From the NCBI GenBank assembly GCA_002837415.1, contig PJCV01000002.1, forward strand, positions 62,001-126,000: a DNA stretch of 64,000 nucleotides, in the 5' to 3' direction. The stretch is from Actinomycetales bacterium SN12 (lineage in GTDB: Bacteria > Actinomycetota > Actinomycetes > Actinomycetales > Microbacteriaceae). Below, one piece after another: positions 48,418 through 56,207 of the stretch (its first letter is position 1; every line of letters starts with the position of its first letter). Below the pieces are notes generated by a model. That model did no database searches. It was given only the letters and a program-made list of their open reading frames with translations, and was not told the origin of the DNA. The position numbers were made by a program, and so were the translations under genes.

Positions 48418-49836
48418 ATGGACATCAAAGACGCATCCATCAGCCGTCGCAACCTGCTGCGCGGCGCAGCAGCCGCAGCGCTGCTGCTGCCGTTCGGCGC
48501 GACCCTCGCGTCGTGCGCAGCTCCCGGCGGCGGTGGCGGCGGCTCCGGCCCGGCCGGCGAGGTGACCGCCGACAATCCATTCGGCGTCGCGGCCAACTCC
48601 AAGGTCGACGCGGTCATCTTCAACGGCGGCTACGGCATCGACTACGTCGAGCAGTCCGCGAAGCTCATGGAGGGCAACAAGAAGCTGGACGGCGTGTCCG
48701 TCAAGGTCTCGTCGTCCACGAAGATCGCGCAGGAGCTGCAGCCGCGCTTCGTCGGAGGCAACCCGCCGGACCTCATCGACAACTCCGGTGCGAACTCCAT
48801 CGGCTGGAACACGATCATCGACCAGCTCGAGGAGCTGGACGATGTCCTCGAGGCGGACAACCTCGAGGGCACCAAGATCAGCGACACGCTCTTCGGCGGC
48901 GTCAAGGCTCCGGGCACGTTCGACGGCAAGTTCGTCGCACTGAACTACGTCATGACCGTGTACGGCATCTGGTACTCGTCGAGCCTGTTCGAGGAGAACG
49001 GCTGGACCGTGCCGACGACGTGGCAGGACCTGAAGGAGCTCGGCGCGAAGGCCAAGGAGAAGGGCAAGTACCTCTTCCTCTGGGGCAAGGAGGCTGCGAC
49101 CTACTACAACACGATGGTCGTCGACTCCGCCGTAATCCAAGCCGGCGATGACTTCCGCATCCCGTTCGAGAACCTCGATCCGAAGGCCTGGTCGCACCCG
49201 GCGCTTCAGAGCATCCTCGAGATCCTGCACGAGCTGATCGCCTCCGGCTACGTCAAGCCCGGTGGCGCCGGCACGCAGTTCACGCAGGCGCAGGCGCAGT
49301 GGAGCCTCGATCAGGAGGCGCTGCTGTACCCGTCGGGCTCGTGGATCGAGAACGAGATGAAGAAGACCACGGCGGAGAACTTCAAGATGAAGGGCTTCGC
49401 AGAGCTTCCGCTCGACGACAGCCAGACCACGCCGAAGGGCACCATGCGCGCCGAGGCCGGCGAGCCGTTCATCGTCCCCTCCAAGGCGAAGAACCCGGCC
49501 GGCGGCAAGGAGCTGCTGCGCACGATGCTCTCCAAGGAGTCCGCCACCGCGTTCGCCAAGAGCAAGCTGGCCCCGACCATCGTCAAGGACACCGTGCCGG
49601 CAGACGGCTTCGGGTCGACCGCGCTGGTGTCGCAGTCGGAGATGCTCTCCGCGGCCGGCGACAACGTCTTCACGATCATGTCGACGAACCTGTACGGCAT
49701 GAACAGCGACCAGCTGCCCATCTGGAACTCGTTCCTGGACGGCAAGATGTCGGTCGCCGAGCTCACCAGCCAGCTCCAGGCCATCGTCGACAAGATCCGC
49801 GAAGACAGCTCCATCAAGAAGATCGAGATCAAGTGA
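48418..49836 (+). CDS. NgcE-like GlcNAc/chitobiose ABC transporter binding lipoprotein
   Basis: 472 aa. A Tat-type signal (SRRNLLRG, RR at 10-11) ends in a lipobox with Cys33 (LASC), followed by a Gly/Ser linker. The mature domain is a family-1 solute-binding protein. NGGYGIDYVEQ, AQELQPRFVGGNPPDLIDNSGA and the overall layout match the NgcE group for N-acetylglucosamine and N,N'-diacetylchitobiose. GGAAGG precedes the ATG. It overlaps the permease gene by 4 nt (GTGA). With the LPMO gene elsewhere in the window it points to chitin use. Confidence 0.88.
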   Translation: MDIKDASISRRNLLRGAAAAALLLPFGATLASCAAPGGGGGGSGPAGEVTADNPFGVAANSKVDAVIFNGGYGIDYVEQSAKLMEGNKKLDGVSVKVSSSTKIAQELQPRFVGGNPPDLIDNSGANSIGWNTIIDQLEELDDVLEADNLEGTKISDTLFGGVKAPGTFDGKFVALNYVMTVYGIWYSSSLFEENGWTVPTTWQDLKELGAKAKEKGKYLFLWGKEAATYYNTMVVDSAVIQAGDDFRIPFENLDPKAWSHPALQSILEILHELIASGYVKPGGAGTQFTQAQAQWSLDQEALLYPSGSWIENEMKKTTAENFKMKGFAELPLDDSQTTPKGTMRAEAGEPFIVPSKAKNPAGGKELLRTMLSKESATAFAKSKLAPTIVKDTVPADGFGSTALVSQSEMLSAAGDNVFTIMSTNLYGMNSDQLPIWNSFLDGKMSVAELTSQLQAIVDKIREDSSIKKIEIK

Positions 49837-50855
49837 GCTATTCCACCGTCAGCGGTGGACCGGGGCTTGAGACGGCCGCGGTCACCGCAGCCCAGGCGGG
49901 GCGGCGCAAGCCGTCCCGCCTCGGGCGGCGCAAGCTGACCTTCGACTACGTCTCGTTCCTGCTCGTGTTCCTCGGCCTGCCCGTCGCGATCTTCATGGTC
50001 TTCGTGATCTCGCCGTTCGTGCAGGCCCTCTACTACGCCATGACGAACTGGACCGGGTTCTCCGCGACCATGGACTTCGTCGGCATCGACAACTATGTGC
50101 GCCTGCTGCAGGACGCGACGTTCATGCAGGCCATGCGCAACAACATCCTGCTGGCGATAGTGGTGCCCCTGATCACCATCGTCATCGCCCTCGTCTTCGC
50201 CAGCATGATCACCGTCGGCGGCCCGAGCCACGGTCAGGTCCGCGGCCTTCGAGCATCCAGCTTCTACCGCGTGGTGTCGTTCTTCCCGTACGTCATCCCC
50301 GCCATCGTCATCGCGATCCTGTGGAACATGATCTACGCTCCGACGGGCCTGTTCAACGGCATCCTCGGCCTCTTCGGGATCGACCCCGGCGGCTTCGCCT
50401 GGCTCGGCGACGAGCGCACCGCGATGGGCGCGACGATCTTCGTGATCGTCTGGAGCATGGTCGGCTTCTACATGATCCTGTTCATCGCCGCGATCAAGGG
50501 CATCCCCGGCGAGACGCTGGAGGCCGCGCGCATCGACGGCGCGGGGCGGTTGCGCACGGTCACCTCGATCCTGCTGCCGCAGATCCGCGACAACGTGCAG
50601 ACCGCCTACATCTATCTCGGCATCATGGCCCTCGACGCCTTCGTGTACATGGCCGGCCTGAACTCGACAGGCGGGCCGGGCAACAGCACGCTCGTCATGA
50701 GCCAGTACCTGTTCCGCACGGCATTCGAGAAGGGCCAGTTCGGGCTCGCCACGGCGATGGGCGTCGTGCTCGCCGTCATCACCCTGCTCTTCGCCGCGCT
50801 CGTCATCGGCGTGTTCCGCCTCATCGGCGGCAGAGACGAAGGAGGTCGCTCATGA
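49833..50855 (+). CDS. NgcF-like ABC sugar permease
   Basis: 340 aa, six predicted membrane helices. The EAA loop is ETLEAARIDGAGRLRTVTSILLP (quoted as EAARIDGAG). GTG at 49833 overlaps the binding-protein TGA, so a long upstream extension of the frame is discarded. It is the MalF-type partner of the next gene in a CUT1 transporter. Confidence 0.92.
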   Translation: MSYSTVSGGPGLETAAVTAAQAGRRKPSRLGRRKLTFDYVSFLLVFLGLPVAIFMVFVISPFVQALYYAMTNWTGFSATMDFVGIDNYVRLLQDATFMQAMRNNILLAIVVPLITIVIALVFASMITVGGPSHGQVRGLRASSFYRVVSFFPYVIPAIVIAILWNMIYAPTGLFNGILGLFGIDPGGFAWLGDERTAMGATIFVIVWSMVGFYMILFIAAIKGIPGETLEAARIDGAGRLRTVTSILLPQIRDNVQTAYIYLGIMALDAFVYMAGLNSTGGPGNSTLVMSQYLFRTAFEKGQFGLATAMGVVLAVITLLFAALVIGVFRLIGGRDEGGRS

Positions 50856-51772
50856 GCGTCACCGATACCCGCGCCGCGGTCACCATCAACAGCGATGGCG
50901 CCCCAGCGCACAGGCAGTCTCCGAAGCGGAACGTGAAGTCCACGGCGAGCGACAAGGTGGTCGGCGGCGTCTCGCACGTCGTGATGGGCCTGTGGGCGGT
51001 CGTCGTGATCCTCCCGATGCTGTGGACGCTGATCGGGTCGTTCAAGACGACGAGGGAGATCTTCGCGTCACCGTTCGGGCTGCCCGCGGTCTGGAACTTC
51101 GACAACTACGTCAGCGCATGGGTCGACAACAACTTCGGCCGGATGTTCGTGAACACGGTGATCGTCGTCGGCGTCTCACTGGTGCTGGTGATGGTGCTCG
51201 GCGCGATGTGCGCGTACGTGCTCGCGAGGTTCTCGGTTCCCGGCAGCAAGGTCATCTACTACCTGATGCTCGCCGGGCTCACGTTCCCGATCTTCCTCGC
51301 GATCGTGCCCCTGTTCTTCATCCTGCAGGGCATGGGTCTGCTGAACAGCCTGGCCGGCCTGATCATCACCTATGTGGCGTTCGCGCTGCCGTTCACGGTG
51401 TTCTTCCTGTTCTCGTTCTTCAAATCGCTGCCGTACGAGATCCAGGAGGCCGCCTACGTCGACGGGGCGAGCGAGTGGCGCACGTTCTTCCAGATCATGC
51501 TGCCGATGGCGAAGCCGGGGATGGCCGCCGTCGCGATCATGAACTTCCTGGGCCTGTGGAACCAGTTCCTGCTGCCGATCTCGCTGAACACCGACACCGA
51601 CAACTACGTGCTCTCGCAGGGAATGGCCGCCTACGCCTCATCCGCCGGCTATGCCCTGGACTTCGGGCAGATGTTCGCCGCCGTGATGATCACCATCATC
51701 CCGGTGATGATCGTCTACATCCTCTTCCAGCGCCAATTGCAGGGCTCCGTGTCGCAGGGCACCTCGAAGTAG
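50852..51772 (+). CDS. NgcG-like ABC sugar permease
   Basis: 306 aa, MalG type, six membrane helices with the EAA loop QEAAYVDGASEWRTF. ATG at 50852 overlaps the upstream TGA (ATGA), with GGAGG 6-7 nt before it. No ATPase gene follows; CUT1 systems of this type often share an unlinked MsiK-like ATPase, as in Streptomyces. Confidence 0.92.
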   Translation: MSVTDTRAAVTINSDGAPAHRQSPKRNVKSTASDKVVGGVSHVVMGLWAVVVILPMLWTLIGSFKTTREIFASPFGLPAVWNFDNYVSAWVDNNFGRMFVNTVIVVGVSLVLVMVLGAMCAYVLARFSVPGSKVIYYLMLAGLTFPIFLAIVPLFFILQGMGLLNSLAGLIITYVAFALPFTVFFLFSFFKSLPYEIQEAAYVDGASEWRTFFQIMLPMAKPGMAAVAIMNFLGLWNQFLLPISLNTDTDNYVLSQGMAAYASSAGYALDFGQMFAAVMITIIPVMIVYILFQRQLQGSVSQGTSK

Positions 51773-51806
51773 CGGCATCCGCCACCAGGTCGCTTACGCT
51801 CTTCTC

Positions 51807-52601
51807 ATGACCCTGCACCCGCCGACCCGACGGCGCCGCACGGCCCTCGCGATCGGAGGCGCCCTCGCGGTGGCGCTCGCCGTCACGCTGGGCATCTCCC
51901 GTCCCTGGCTGCCCCCGGCGGAGACCGCGCCGGTCGCCGCGGCCGAGAACGGCCTCTCCGCCGCAGCGCTCACCCTTCCCGACGACCCCGAGGTGCTCGT
52001 CTTCGGCGACTCGTGGACGTACGGCTCGGCCGCGACCGTGCCGACGGACGGATACGCCTATCGCCTGGCGAGGCTCATCCCCGGCGACACCGTCGTTCGC
52101 GGAGTGCGCGGCAGCGGCTACCAGCGCCCCGGGATCGACGGGCCGGACTTCCTCACTCGCGTCGCCGAGCTGGAGACGTGGATCGATCCCGACCTGATCA
52201 TCCTGCAGGGGTCGATCAACGATCGGCTGTCGGATGCGGCCGCGTACCCCGCGGCGGTGAATGCGGTGTGGGATGCCATGGTCGCGAGGTACCCCGGGGT
52301 GCCCATCGTGATCCTGGGCCCGGCGCCGCACGAGCTGCCCGTCGGCGCGTCGACGGCGCGCATCGACCGCGACCTCGCCGGTCTCGCCGCGGCGCGCGGC
52401 TGGTGGTACATCTCCCCCGTGCAGGAGAACTGGATCACCGACGCGAACTATCTGGAGCTGATCGACGTGGGCGCAGGTCGCCGGCATCCGTCCGACGCCG
52501 GTCACGCCTACCTCGCCGAGAAGGTCGACGCGGCGCTCGAGCGCTTCACCACCGCCCCGGTGACCGCTGCGGACGAGGCGAAGCCCGAGCCCGCCAAGTA
52601 G
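51807..52601 (+). CDS. Secreted or membrane-anchored SGNH/GDSL hydrolase
   Basis: 264 aa. A basic N terminus and a hydrophobic segment (about 13-30) act as signal or anchor. SGNH blocks are VFGDSWTYG (nucleophile Ser), GVRGSGYQRPG, QGSINDRL (Asn) and HPSDAGH (Asp/His). The substrate is unknown: acyl esters of cell-wall or plant glycans are common for this family. ATG at 51807 is preceded by TACGCT (51795-51800) with a 6-nt gap, so it is leaderless and separately transcribed from ngcG. It converges on the DUF488 gene with no gap. Confidence 0.9.
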   Translation: MTLHPPTRRRRTALAIGGALAVALAVTLGISRPWLPPAETAPVAAAENGLSAAALTLPDDPEVLVFGDSWTYGSAATVPTDGYAYRLARLIPGDTVVRGVRGSGYQRPGIDGPDFLTRVAELETWIDPDLIILQGSINDRLSDAAAYPAAVNAVWDAMVARYPGVPIVILGPAPHELPVGASTARIDRDLAGLAAARGWWYISPVQENWITDANYLELIDVGAGRRHPSDAGHAYLAEKVDAALERFTTAPVTAADEAKPEPAK

Positions 52602-53132
52602 TCAGTCCGCAGACGGGTACTCGACCACTCCGTCTCTGACCACGGCTCCCGGTGTGAGCGACGCCTCGGCGATTCTGCCGTCCGGCATCAGATGACCGAC
52701 CTCGATGTCGCGTGCCAGCAGATGGTCGGCGATGATCCGCCGATGACAGCGCCACCAGACCGCTTCCGAGCACATCACCGCGGCCCGGCCAGCGACGCTG
52801 TCGTCGACCGACAGCAGCTGCTCGATGCCCTCCGCGAAGTCGCCGCTCAGCGCGTAGTCGGCGTAGTTGTGGAAGCTGCGGTTGCGCCACACCCCGTTGA
52901 CGTCGTCCGGGACCTGACGCTGCAGGTTGCGGCGACCACCCAGCTGCTCGATGCGCAGATACCGGATGCCGTGCTCGGGCAGCGACGCGGCGAGCGCGTC
53001 CGCGTTGAACCACGGGTACCGGTTCGACCCCGGCAGACGTCGCACGTCGATCAGCGCGCCCACCTCGGCGGCGCGCAGCAGCTCGGTGAACTCGTCCAGC
53101 GGATGGGTTGAATGGCCGACGGTGAGGATCAT
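52602..53132 (-). CDS. DUF488 domain protein
   Basis: 176 aa. The family pattern is TVGHSTHPLDEFTELL and LIDVRRLPGSNRYPWFN near the N terminus, with VMCSEAVWWRCHRRIIADHLL (quoted as CSEAVWWRCHRR). DUF488 proteins have conserved Cys, His and Arg residues suggesting a catalytic role, but no activity is established. The start codon overlaps the DUF2945 stop by 1 nt. Confidence 0.9.
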   Translation of the reverse strand: MILTVGHSTHPLDEFTELLRAAEVGALIDVRRLPGSNRYPWFNADALAASLPEHGIRYLRIEQLGGRRNLQRQVPDDVNGVWRNRSFHNYADYALSGDFAEGIEQLLSVDDSVAGRAAVMCSEAVWWRCHRRIIADHLLARDIEVGHLMPDGRIAEASLTPGAVVRDGVVEYPSAD

Positions 53133-53347
53133 CAGTCGTCGAGCAGGGTCAGGGCACTCCCCTTGTGCGCCGCGACGTGGTCGGTCTTGTCGCTCTTGAC
53201 CTCGTACTGCGGCTCATCGTCGCTGGCGCGACGGGCGTGGCCCTTGTAGTCGAAATCGGACGTGTGCACCTTGATGATGCGGCCGCGCACTCGCCCCGCC
53301 TCCGAGTTCCAGCTGACGTGCTCTCCGACCTTGTACCGTCTCGTCAT
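53132..53347 (-). CDS. DUF2945 (hypervirulence-associated TUDOR-like) small protein
   Basis: 71 aa. It matches DUF2945: YKVGEHVSWNSEAGRVRGRI, then TSDFDYKGHARRAS and YEVKSDKTDHVAAHKG (quoted in parts). The fold is a small SH3/tudor-like barrel; its role in bacteria is unknown. GAGGAG lies 7 nt before the ATG. It is cotranscribed with the DUF488 gene. Confidence 0.9.
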   Translation of the reverse strand: MTRRYKVGEHVSWNSEAGRVRGRIIKVHTSDFDYKGHARRASDDEPQYEVKSDKTDHVAAHKGSALTLLDD

Positions 53348-53386
53348 TCCGGCGCTCCTCTCGAGGATCCCGCTGCCGGAGACGAG

Positions 53387-53413
53387 AGAAGACCGCCCGG
53401 TGGGCGGTCTTCT
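53387..53413 (-). terminator. Intrinsic terminator after tRNA-Arg
   Basis: A 12-bp perfect stem (53387-53398 with 53402-53413) with a 3-nt loop lies 10 nt past the 3' end of the minus-strand tRNA gene. The pyrimidine-rich TCTTCTCTC tract within and after its distal arm in the minus direction supports terminator function. Confidence 0.8.
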
Positions 53414-53423
53414 TCTGAATACG

Positions 53424-53496
53424 TGCCCCCGACAGGAATCGAACCTGCGACCTACGGTACCGGAAACCGGCGCTCTATCCGCTGAGCTACGGAGGC
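53424..53496 (-). tRNA. tRNA-Arg (anticodon CCG)
   Basis: A 73-nt cloverleaf can be drawn on the minus strand. The acceptor stem is GCCTCCG/CGGGGGC with one G-T pair and discriminator A at 53424. The D arm is GCTC...GAGC. The anticodon loop TTCCGGT has CCG at positions 34-36. The T arm is GCAGG-TTCGATT-CCTGT. Pair 27-43 is a C-U mismatch. CCA is not encoded. It reads CGG codons, which are frequent in this base composition. Confidence 0.96.
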
Positions 53497-53587
53497 GTAC
53501 CGGTCGAGCCTACCAGTTGCGCACCCCGCGGAATGCACGCGCAGCACGCGTTCGGCGGGTGCGCGAAGACAGCCTGGCAAGAGCGCG

Positions 53588-54448
53588 TCAGACGAGGAAG
53601 AACGGCAGCAGTCCCGGGTTGTGCGCGTGCACGAGCACCGCGAACACGACGGCGTCGAAGAGCAGGTGCACGGTGACGACGTAGGCGAGCGAGTGCGTGC
53701 GCAGGAAGATCCAGCCCTGCAGCAGCGCGAACGGGATGGTGAGCACCGGACCCCAGGCCCGGTAGCCGAGCTCCCACAGGAAAGACACGAACACGATCAT
53801 CTGCAGCACGTTCGCGCTCAGCGCCGGCATGTGGCGACGCAGCAGCGCGAAGACGGTGCAGATGAAGAACAGCTCGTCCCAGATGCCGACCGCGCCGACA
53901 CCGACGAACAGCCGGGCGATGAGGTCGGGCGAATCGACGACCGGCCAGTTCTGGTAGACGCCGCTGGTGATGAAGTAGTACGGCAGGATCAGCCAGCCCA
54001 GCACGAGCACGGCGACGAGCCACGCCCACTGCCAGCGCGCCCAGCGCCGGCGTGTGCGCCAGGGGAAGGAGATCGCCCGGTCGCGGAACGCGAAGCGCGA
54101 GAGCAGATACGGCACGAGCACCGCTCCCCCGAGCGCGAGCGTGAACCGCACCATCGACAGGTCATCGAGCTGCGCCTCGAGCGAGATCGCGTGCACGATG
54201 AGCATGCCGATCGCGATCAGCGACAGATCCCGGGTCAGCGACGGCTGATCTCGCTCGCCGCTCGCCGGATCGGGACGATGTCCGACCGACACCGCTCGCC
54301 GGGCGGCGCGTTCGAGGAGCGCCGCCATGCCGATCCCGGCGGCGAGCAGCAGCCACCCTGCCCACGTCCAGCCGAGCACGAAGAAGGCGGGAGCGGCAGC
54401 GCAGACCAGCGCCGCCGGCGGGATGCTGTGCCAGGCGGTCTTCGTCAC
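53588..54448 (-). CDS. CPBP-type intramembrane protease homologue (divergent active site)
   Basis: 286 aa with about eight membrane helices. The CPBP/Abi layout is recognisable in the C-terminal half: GIWDELFFICTVFALLRRH in the place of the usual EExxxR motif, FVSFLWELGY, and VHLLFDAVVF for the last motif. The first motif reads DELFF, lacking the second Glu-Arg arrangement, so protease activity is uncertain. GTG at 54448 overlaps the trmB TGA (GTGA). A longer upstream frame overlaps trmB and is discarded. Confidence 0.8.
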   Translation of the reverse strand: MTKTAWHSIPPAALVCAAAPAFFVLGWTWAGWLLLAAGIGMAALLERAARRAVSVGHRPDPASGERDQPSLTRDLSLIAIGMLIVHAISLEAQLDDLSMVRFTLALGGAVLVPYLLSRFAFRDRAISFPWRTRRRWARWQWAWLVAVLVLGWLILPYYFITSGVYQNWPVVDSPDLIARLFVGVGAVGIWDELFFICTVFALLRRHMPALSANVLQMIVFVSFLWELGYRAWGPVLTIPFALLQGWIFLRTHSLAYVVTVHLLFDAVVFAVLVHAHNPGLLPFFLV

Positions 54449-55170
54449 ACCCGCGGCACCCGGCGGTAGGTCAGGTCGCGGATCTCGCGTCCCTTGGCGA
54501 TGCCCTTGTGCTCGAAGGCCGTCATGACGCGACCCTCGAAGCGCTCGGCCCACTCGCCGTCGAACGCGCGCTCGAACTCGGGCGCCTCGTCGAGCACCTC
54601 GCGCATCTGCTGCGCGTAGTCCTCCCAGTCCGTGGCCAGGCGCAGCAGCCCGCCATCGGCGATCGCCCGGGCGGCGGTCGCGGGGAAGCCGGGACGGATC
54701 AGACGTCGCTTCGTGTGGCGCTTCTTGTGCCAGGGATCGGAGAAGAAGATCCACACCTCGGATGCCGACCCCTCCGGCAGGTATGTCGAGAGCACTTCCG
54801 GAGCGTTCGCCTCGATCAGGCGAAGGTTGCGCACGCCGGCGGCTGCGGCGTCGAGCATGGTGCGCGCGAGCCCCGCGCGGAAGACCTCCACGGCGAGGAA
54901 ATCCGCTTCGGGTGCCGCGGATGCTGCCGCGATGATGGCGTGGCCCTGACCGGAGCCGATCTCGACGATCAGCGGCGCCTCGCGCCCGTACTCGCCCGCG
55001 ACGTCGAGGCGTGCATTGGGATGCACCGAGGTGAACGCCACGTCGCGCGGGACATCGAGCAGGTAGAACGGGGCGTGCTCCTCGAACGCCCGCTCCTGCG
55101 CCTCGGACATGCGGCCGCTGCGGCGCACGAACGAGACCGGCTCATCACGGAAGGTGCGGGGTTCAGGCAT
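54445..55170 (-). CDS. trmB: tRNA (guanine-N7)-methyltransferase
   Basis: 241 aa, makes m7G46 in tRNA. SAM binding is in VEIGSGQGHAIIAAA; the catalytic and tRNA-binding segments are FFSDPWHKKRHTKRRL and AFEHKGIAKGREIRDLTY. ATG at 55170 is preceded by TACCCT (55182-55177) exactly 6 nt upstream; the GGAGGG between them looks like a ribosome site but is too close to the start, so a leaderless mRNA is more likely. It is coupled to the CPBP gene. Confidence 0.95.
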   Translation of the reverse strand: MPEPRTFRDEPVSFVRRSGRMSEAQERAFEEHAPFYLLDVPRDVAFTSVHPNARLDVAGEYGREAPLIVEIGSGQGHAIIAAASAAPEADFLAVEVFRAGLARTMLDAAAAGVRNLRLIEANAPEVLSTYLPEGSASEVWIFFSDPWHKKRHTKRRLIRPGFPATAARAIADGGLLRLATDWEDYAQQMREVLDEAPEFERAFDGEWAERFEGRVMTAFEHKGIAKGREIRDLTYRRVPRV

Positions 55171-55188
55171 CCCTCCAGGGTACCGGCG

Positions 55189-55203
55189 CCCTTCGACAGG
55201 CTC
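55189..55203 (+). repeat. Solitary copy of the CTTCGACAGGCTC element
   Basis: CCCTTCGACAGGCTC between trmB and DUF3097 matches the core of the array at 44100-44793 but ends in CGCGCC instead of AGGGACC. It shows that the element is dispersed as well as tandem. Confidence 0.75.
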
Positions 55204-55241
55204 CGCGCCCCGTGTTGACGGGATGCCTCGCGAGCGGCCGC

Positions 55242-56081
55242 TCACTGCGCGGGCGCCGTGACGAAGTCGATCAGCTCCTCGACGCGGCCGAGCAGCGCCG
55301 GCTCGAGGTCGCGATAGGTGGTGACCCGCGAGAGGATCCGCTTCCACGCATGGGCGATGTCGGCCTGGTCGTCCGCCGGCCAGCCGAAGGCGCGGCAGAT
55401 GCCCGTCTTCCAGTCGGTGCCACGCGGGATCTCGGGCCAGGCGCGGATGCCCATCGCCGCCGGCGTCACGCACTGCCACACGTCGATGTAGGGGTGCCCG
55501 ACGATCTTCAGGTGCCGGCCGTGCGGGCCGCGCAGGATCTGCTCGACGATGCGCGTCTCCTTCGAGCCGGGCACCAGATGGTCGACCAGTACGCCGTAGC
55601 GGCGGCTGCCCGACGGCGGCGACTCGGCGAGCAGCTCGTCGAGCAGGTCGAGACCCTTCAGGTACTCGACGACGACGCCCTCCACCCGAAGGTCGGAGCC
55701 CCAGACCTTCTCGACGAGCTCGGCGTCATGGCGCCCCTCGACGAGGATGCGGCTGGGCAGCGCCACGCGCGCCCTGTCGTCGGCGACGGCGAAGGACCCG
55801 GATGCCGTGCGGCGCGGCCCCGACTGCTTCGCGACGGGCACGACCAGCTTCACCGGCTTGCCGTCGATCATGAACCCGCCGCCCAGTGGGAAGCTGCGCC
55901 GACGGCCCTTCCAGTCCTCGAGCTCGACCATGCCGGCCTCGACGCGGGTGACCGCGCCGCAGTAGCCGTCCTGCGCGACCTCGACGACGAGATCCTTCGA
56001 GGCCGGCACCTCGGTCGCCTTGGCGAAACCGCGCTGGCGCCAGCCGTCGGTCAGCACGTCGGAGCCGTACATATCGTCCAT
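55242..56081 (-). CDS. DUF3097 protein
   Basis: 279 aa, an actinobacteria-restricted family of unknown function. Conserved parts include DVLTDGWRQRGFAKATEV, FPLGGGFMIDGKPV, LVEGRHDAELVEKVWGSDLR and GHPYIDVWQ. The EGRHDAE block resembles a Toprim-like acidic motif, suggesting nucleic-acid metabolism. TACGCT lies 7 nt before ATG 56081; ATG 56072 is the alternative. Confidence 0.88.
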   Translation of the reverse strand: MDDMYGSDVLTDGWRQRGFAKATEVPASKDLVVEVAQDGYCGAVTRVEAGMVELEDWKGRRRSFPLGGGFMIDGKPVKLVVPVAKQSGPRRTASGSFAVADDRARVALPSRILVEGRHDAELVEKVWGSDLRVEGVVVEYLKGLDLLDELLAESPPSGSRRYGVLVDHLVPGSKETRIVEQILRGPHGRHLKIVGHPYIDVWQCVTPAAMGIRAWPEIPRGTDWKTGICRAFGWPADDQADIAHAWKRILSRVTTYRDLEPALLGRVEELIDFVTAPAQ

Positions 56082-56171
56082 GCCTTCCAGCGTATGCGTC
56101 TGCGCTGACGGCGAACGGCGAACCCGCCGTGAGTGCTGTCGCCGGTTCGGCCCAGTGCATAGACTCGTGCC

Positions 56172-56207
56172 ATGGTGCACGCCTGCCGGCCGGAGGGAAC
56201 GCTATGA
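56172..56207 (+). CDS. Putative leaderless 11-aa leader ORF coupled to the TPM gene
   Basis: ATG at 56172 encodes MVHACRPEGTL, and its TGA (56205-56207) overlaps the TPM ATG (56204). TAGACT (56160-56165) lies exactly 6 nt before the leader ATG. The leader contains GGAGGGA, the ribosome site for the TPM gene. The layout matches the atpB and tyrosine phosphatase leaders in this window. The peptide sequence itself shows no regulatory codon run. Confidence 0.5.
   Translation: MVHACRPEGTL

Noticed and set aside
49299..49832. Long N-terminal extension of the first sugar permease
   Set aside because: It overlaps the binding-protein gene in another frame and is Arg/Asp-rich; GTG 49833 gives the GTGA overlap.
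54449..54754. N-terminal Arg-rich extension of the CPBP protein
   Set aside because: It is out-of-frame sequence of trmB; GTG 54448 overlapping the trmB stop gives a normal membrane-protein start.
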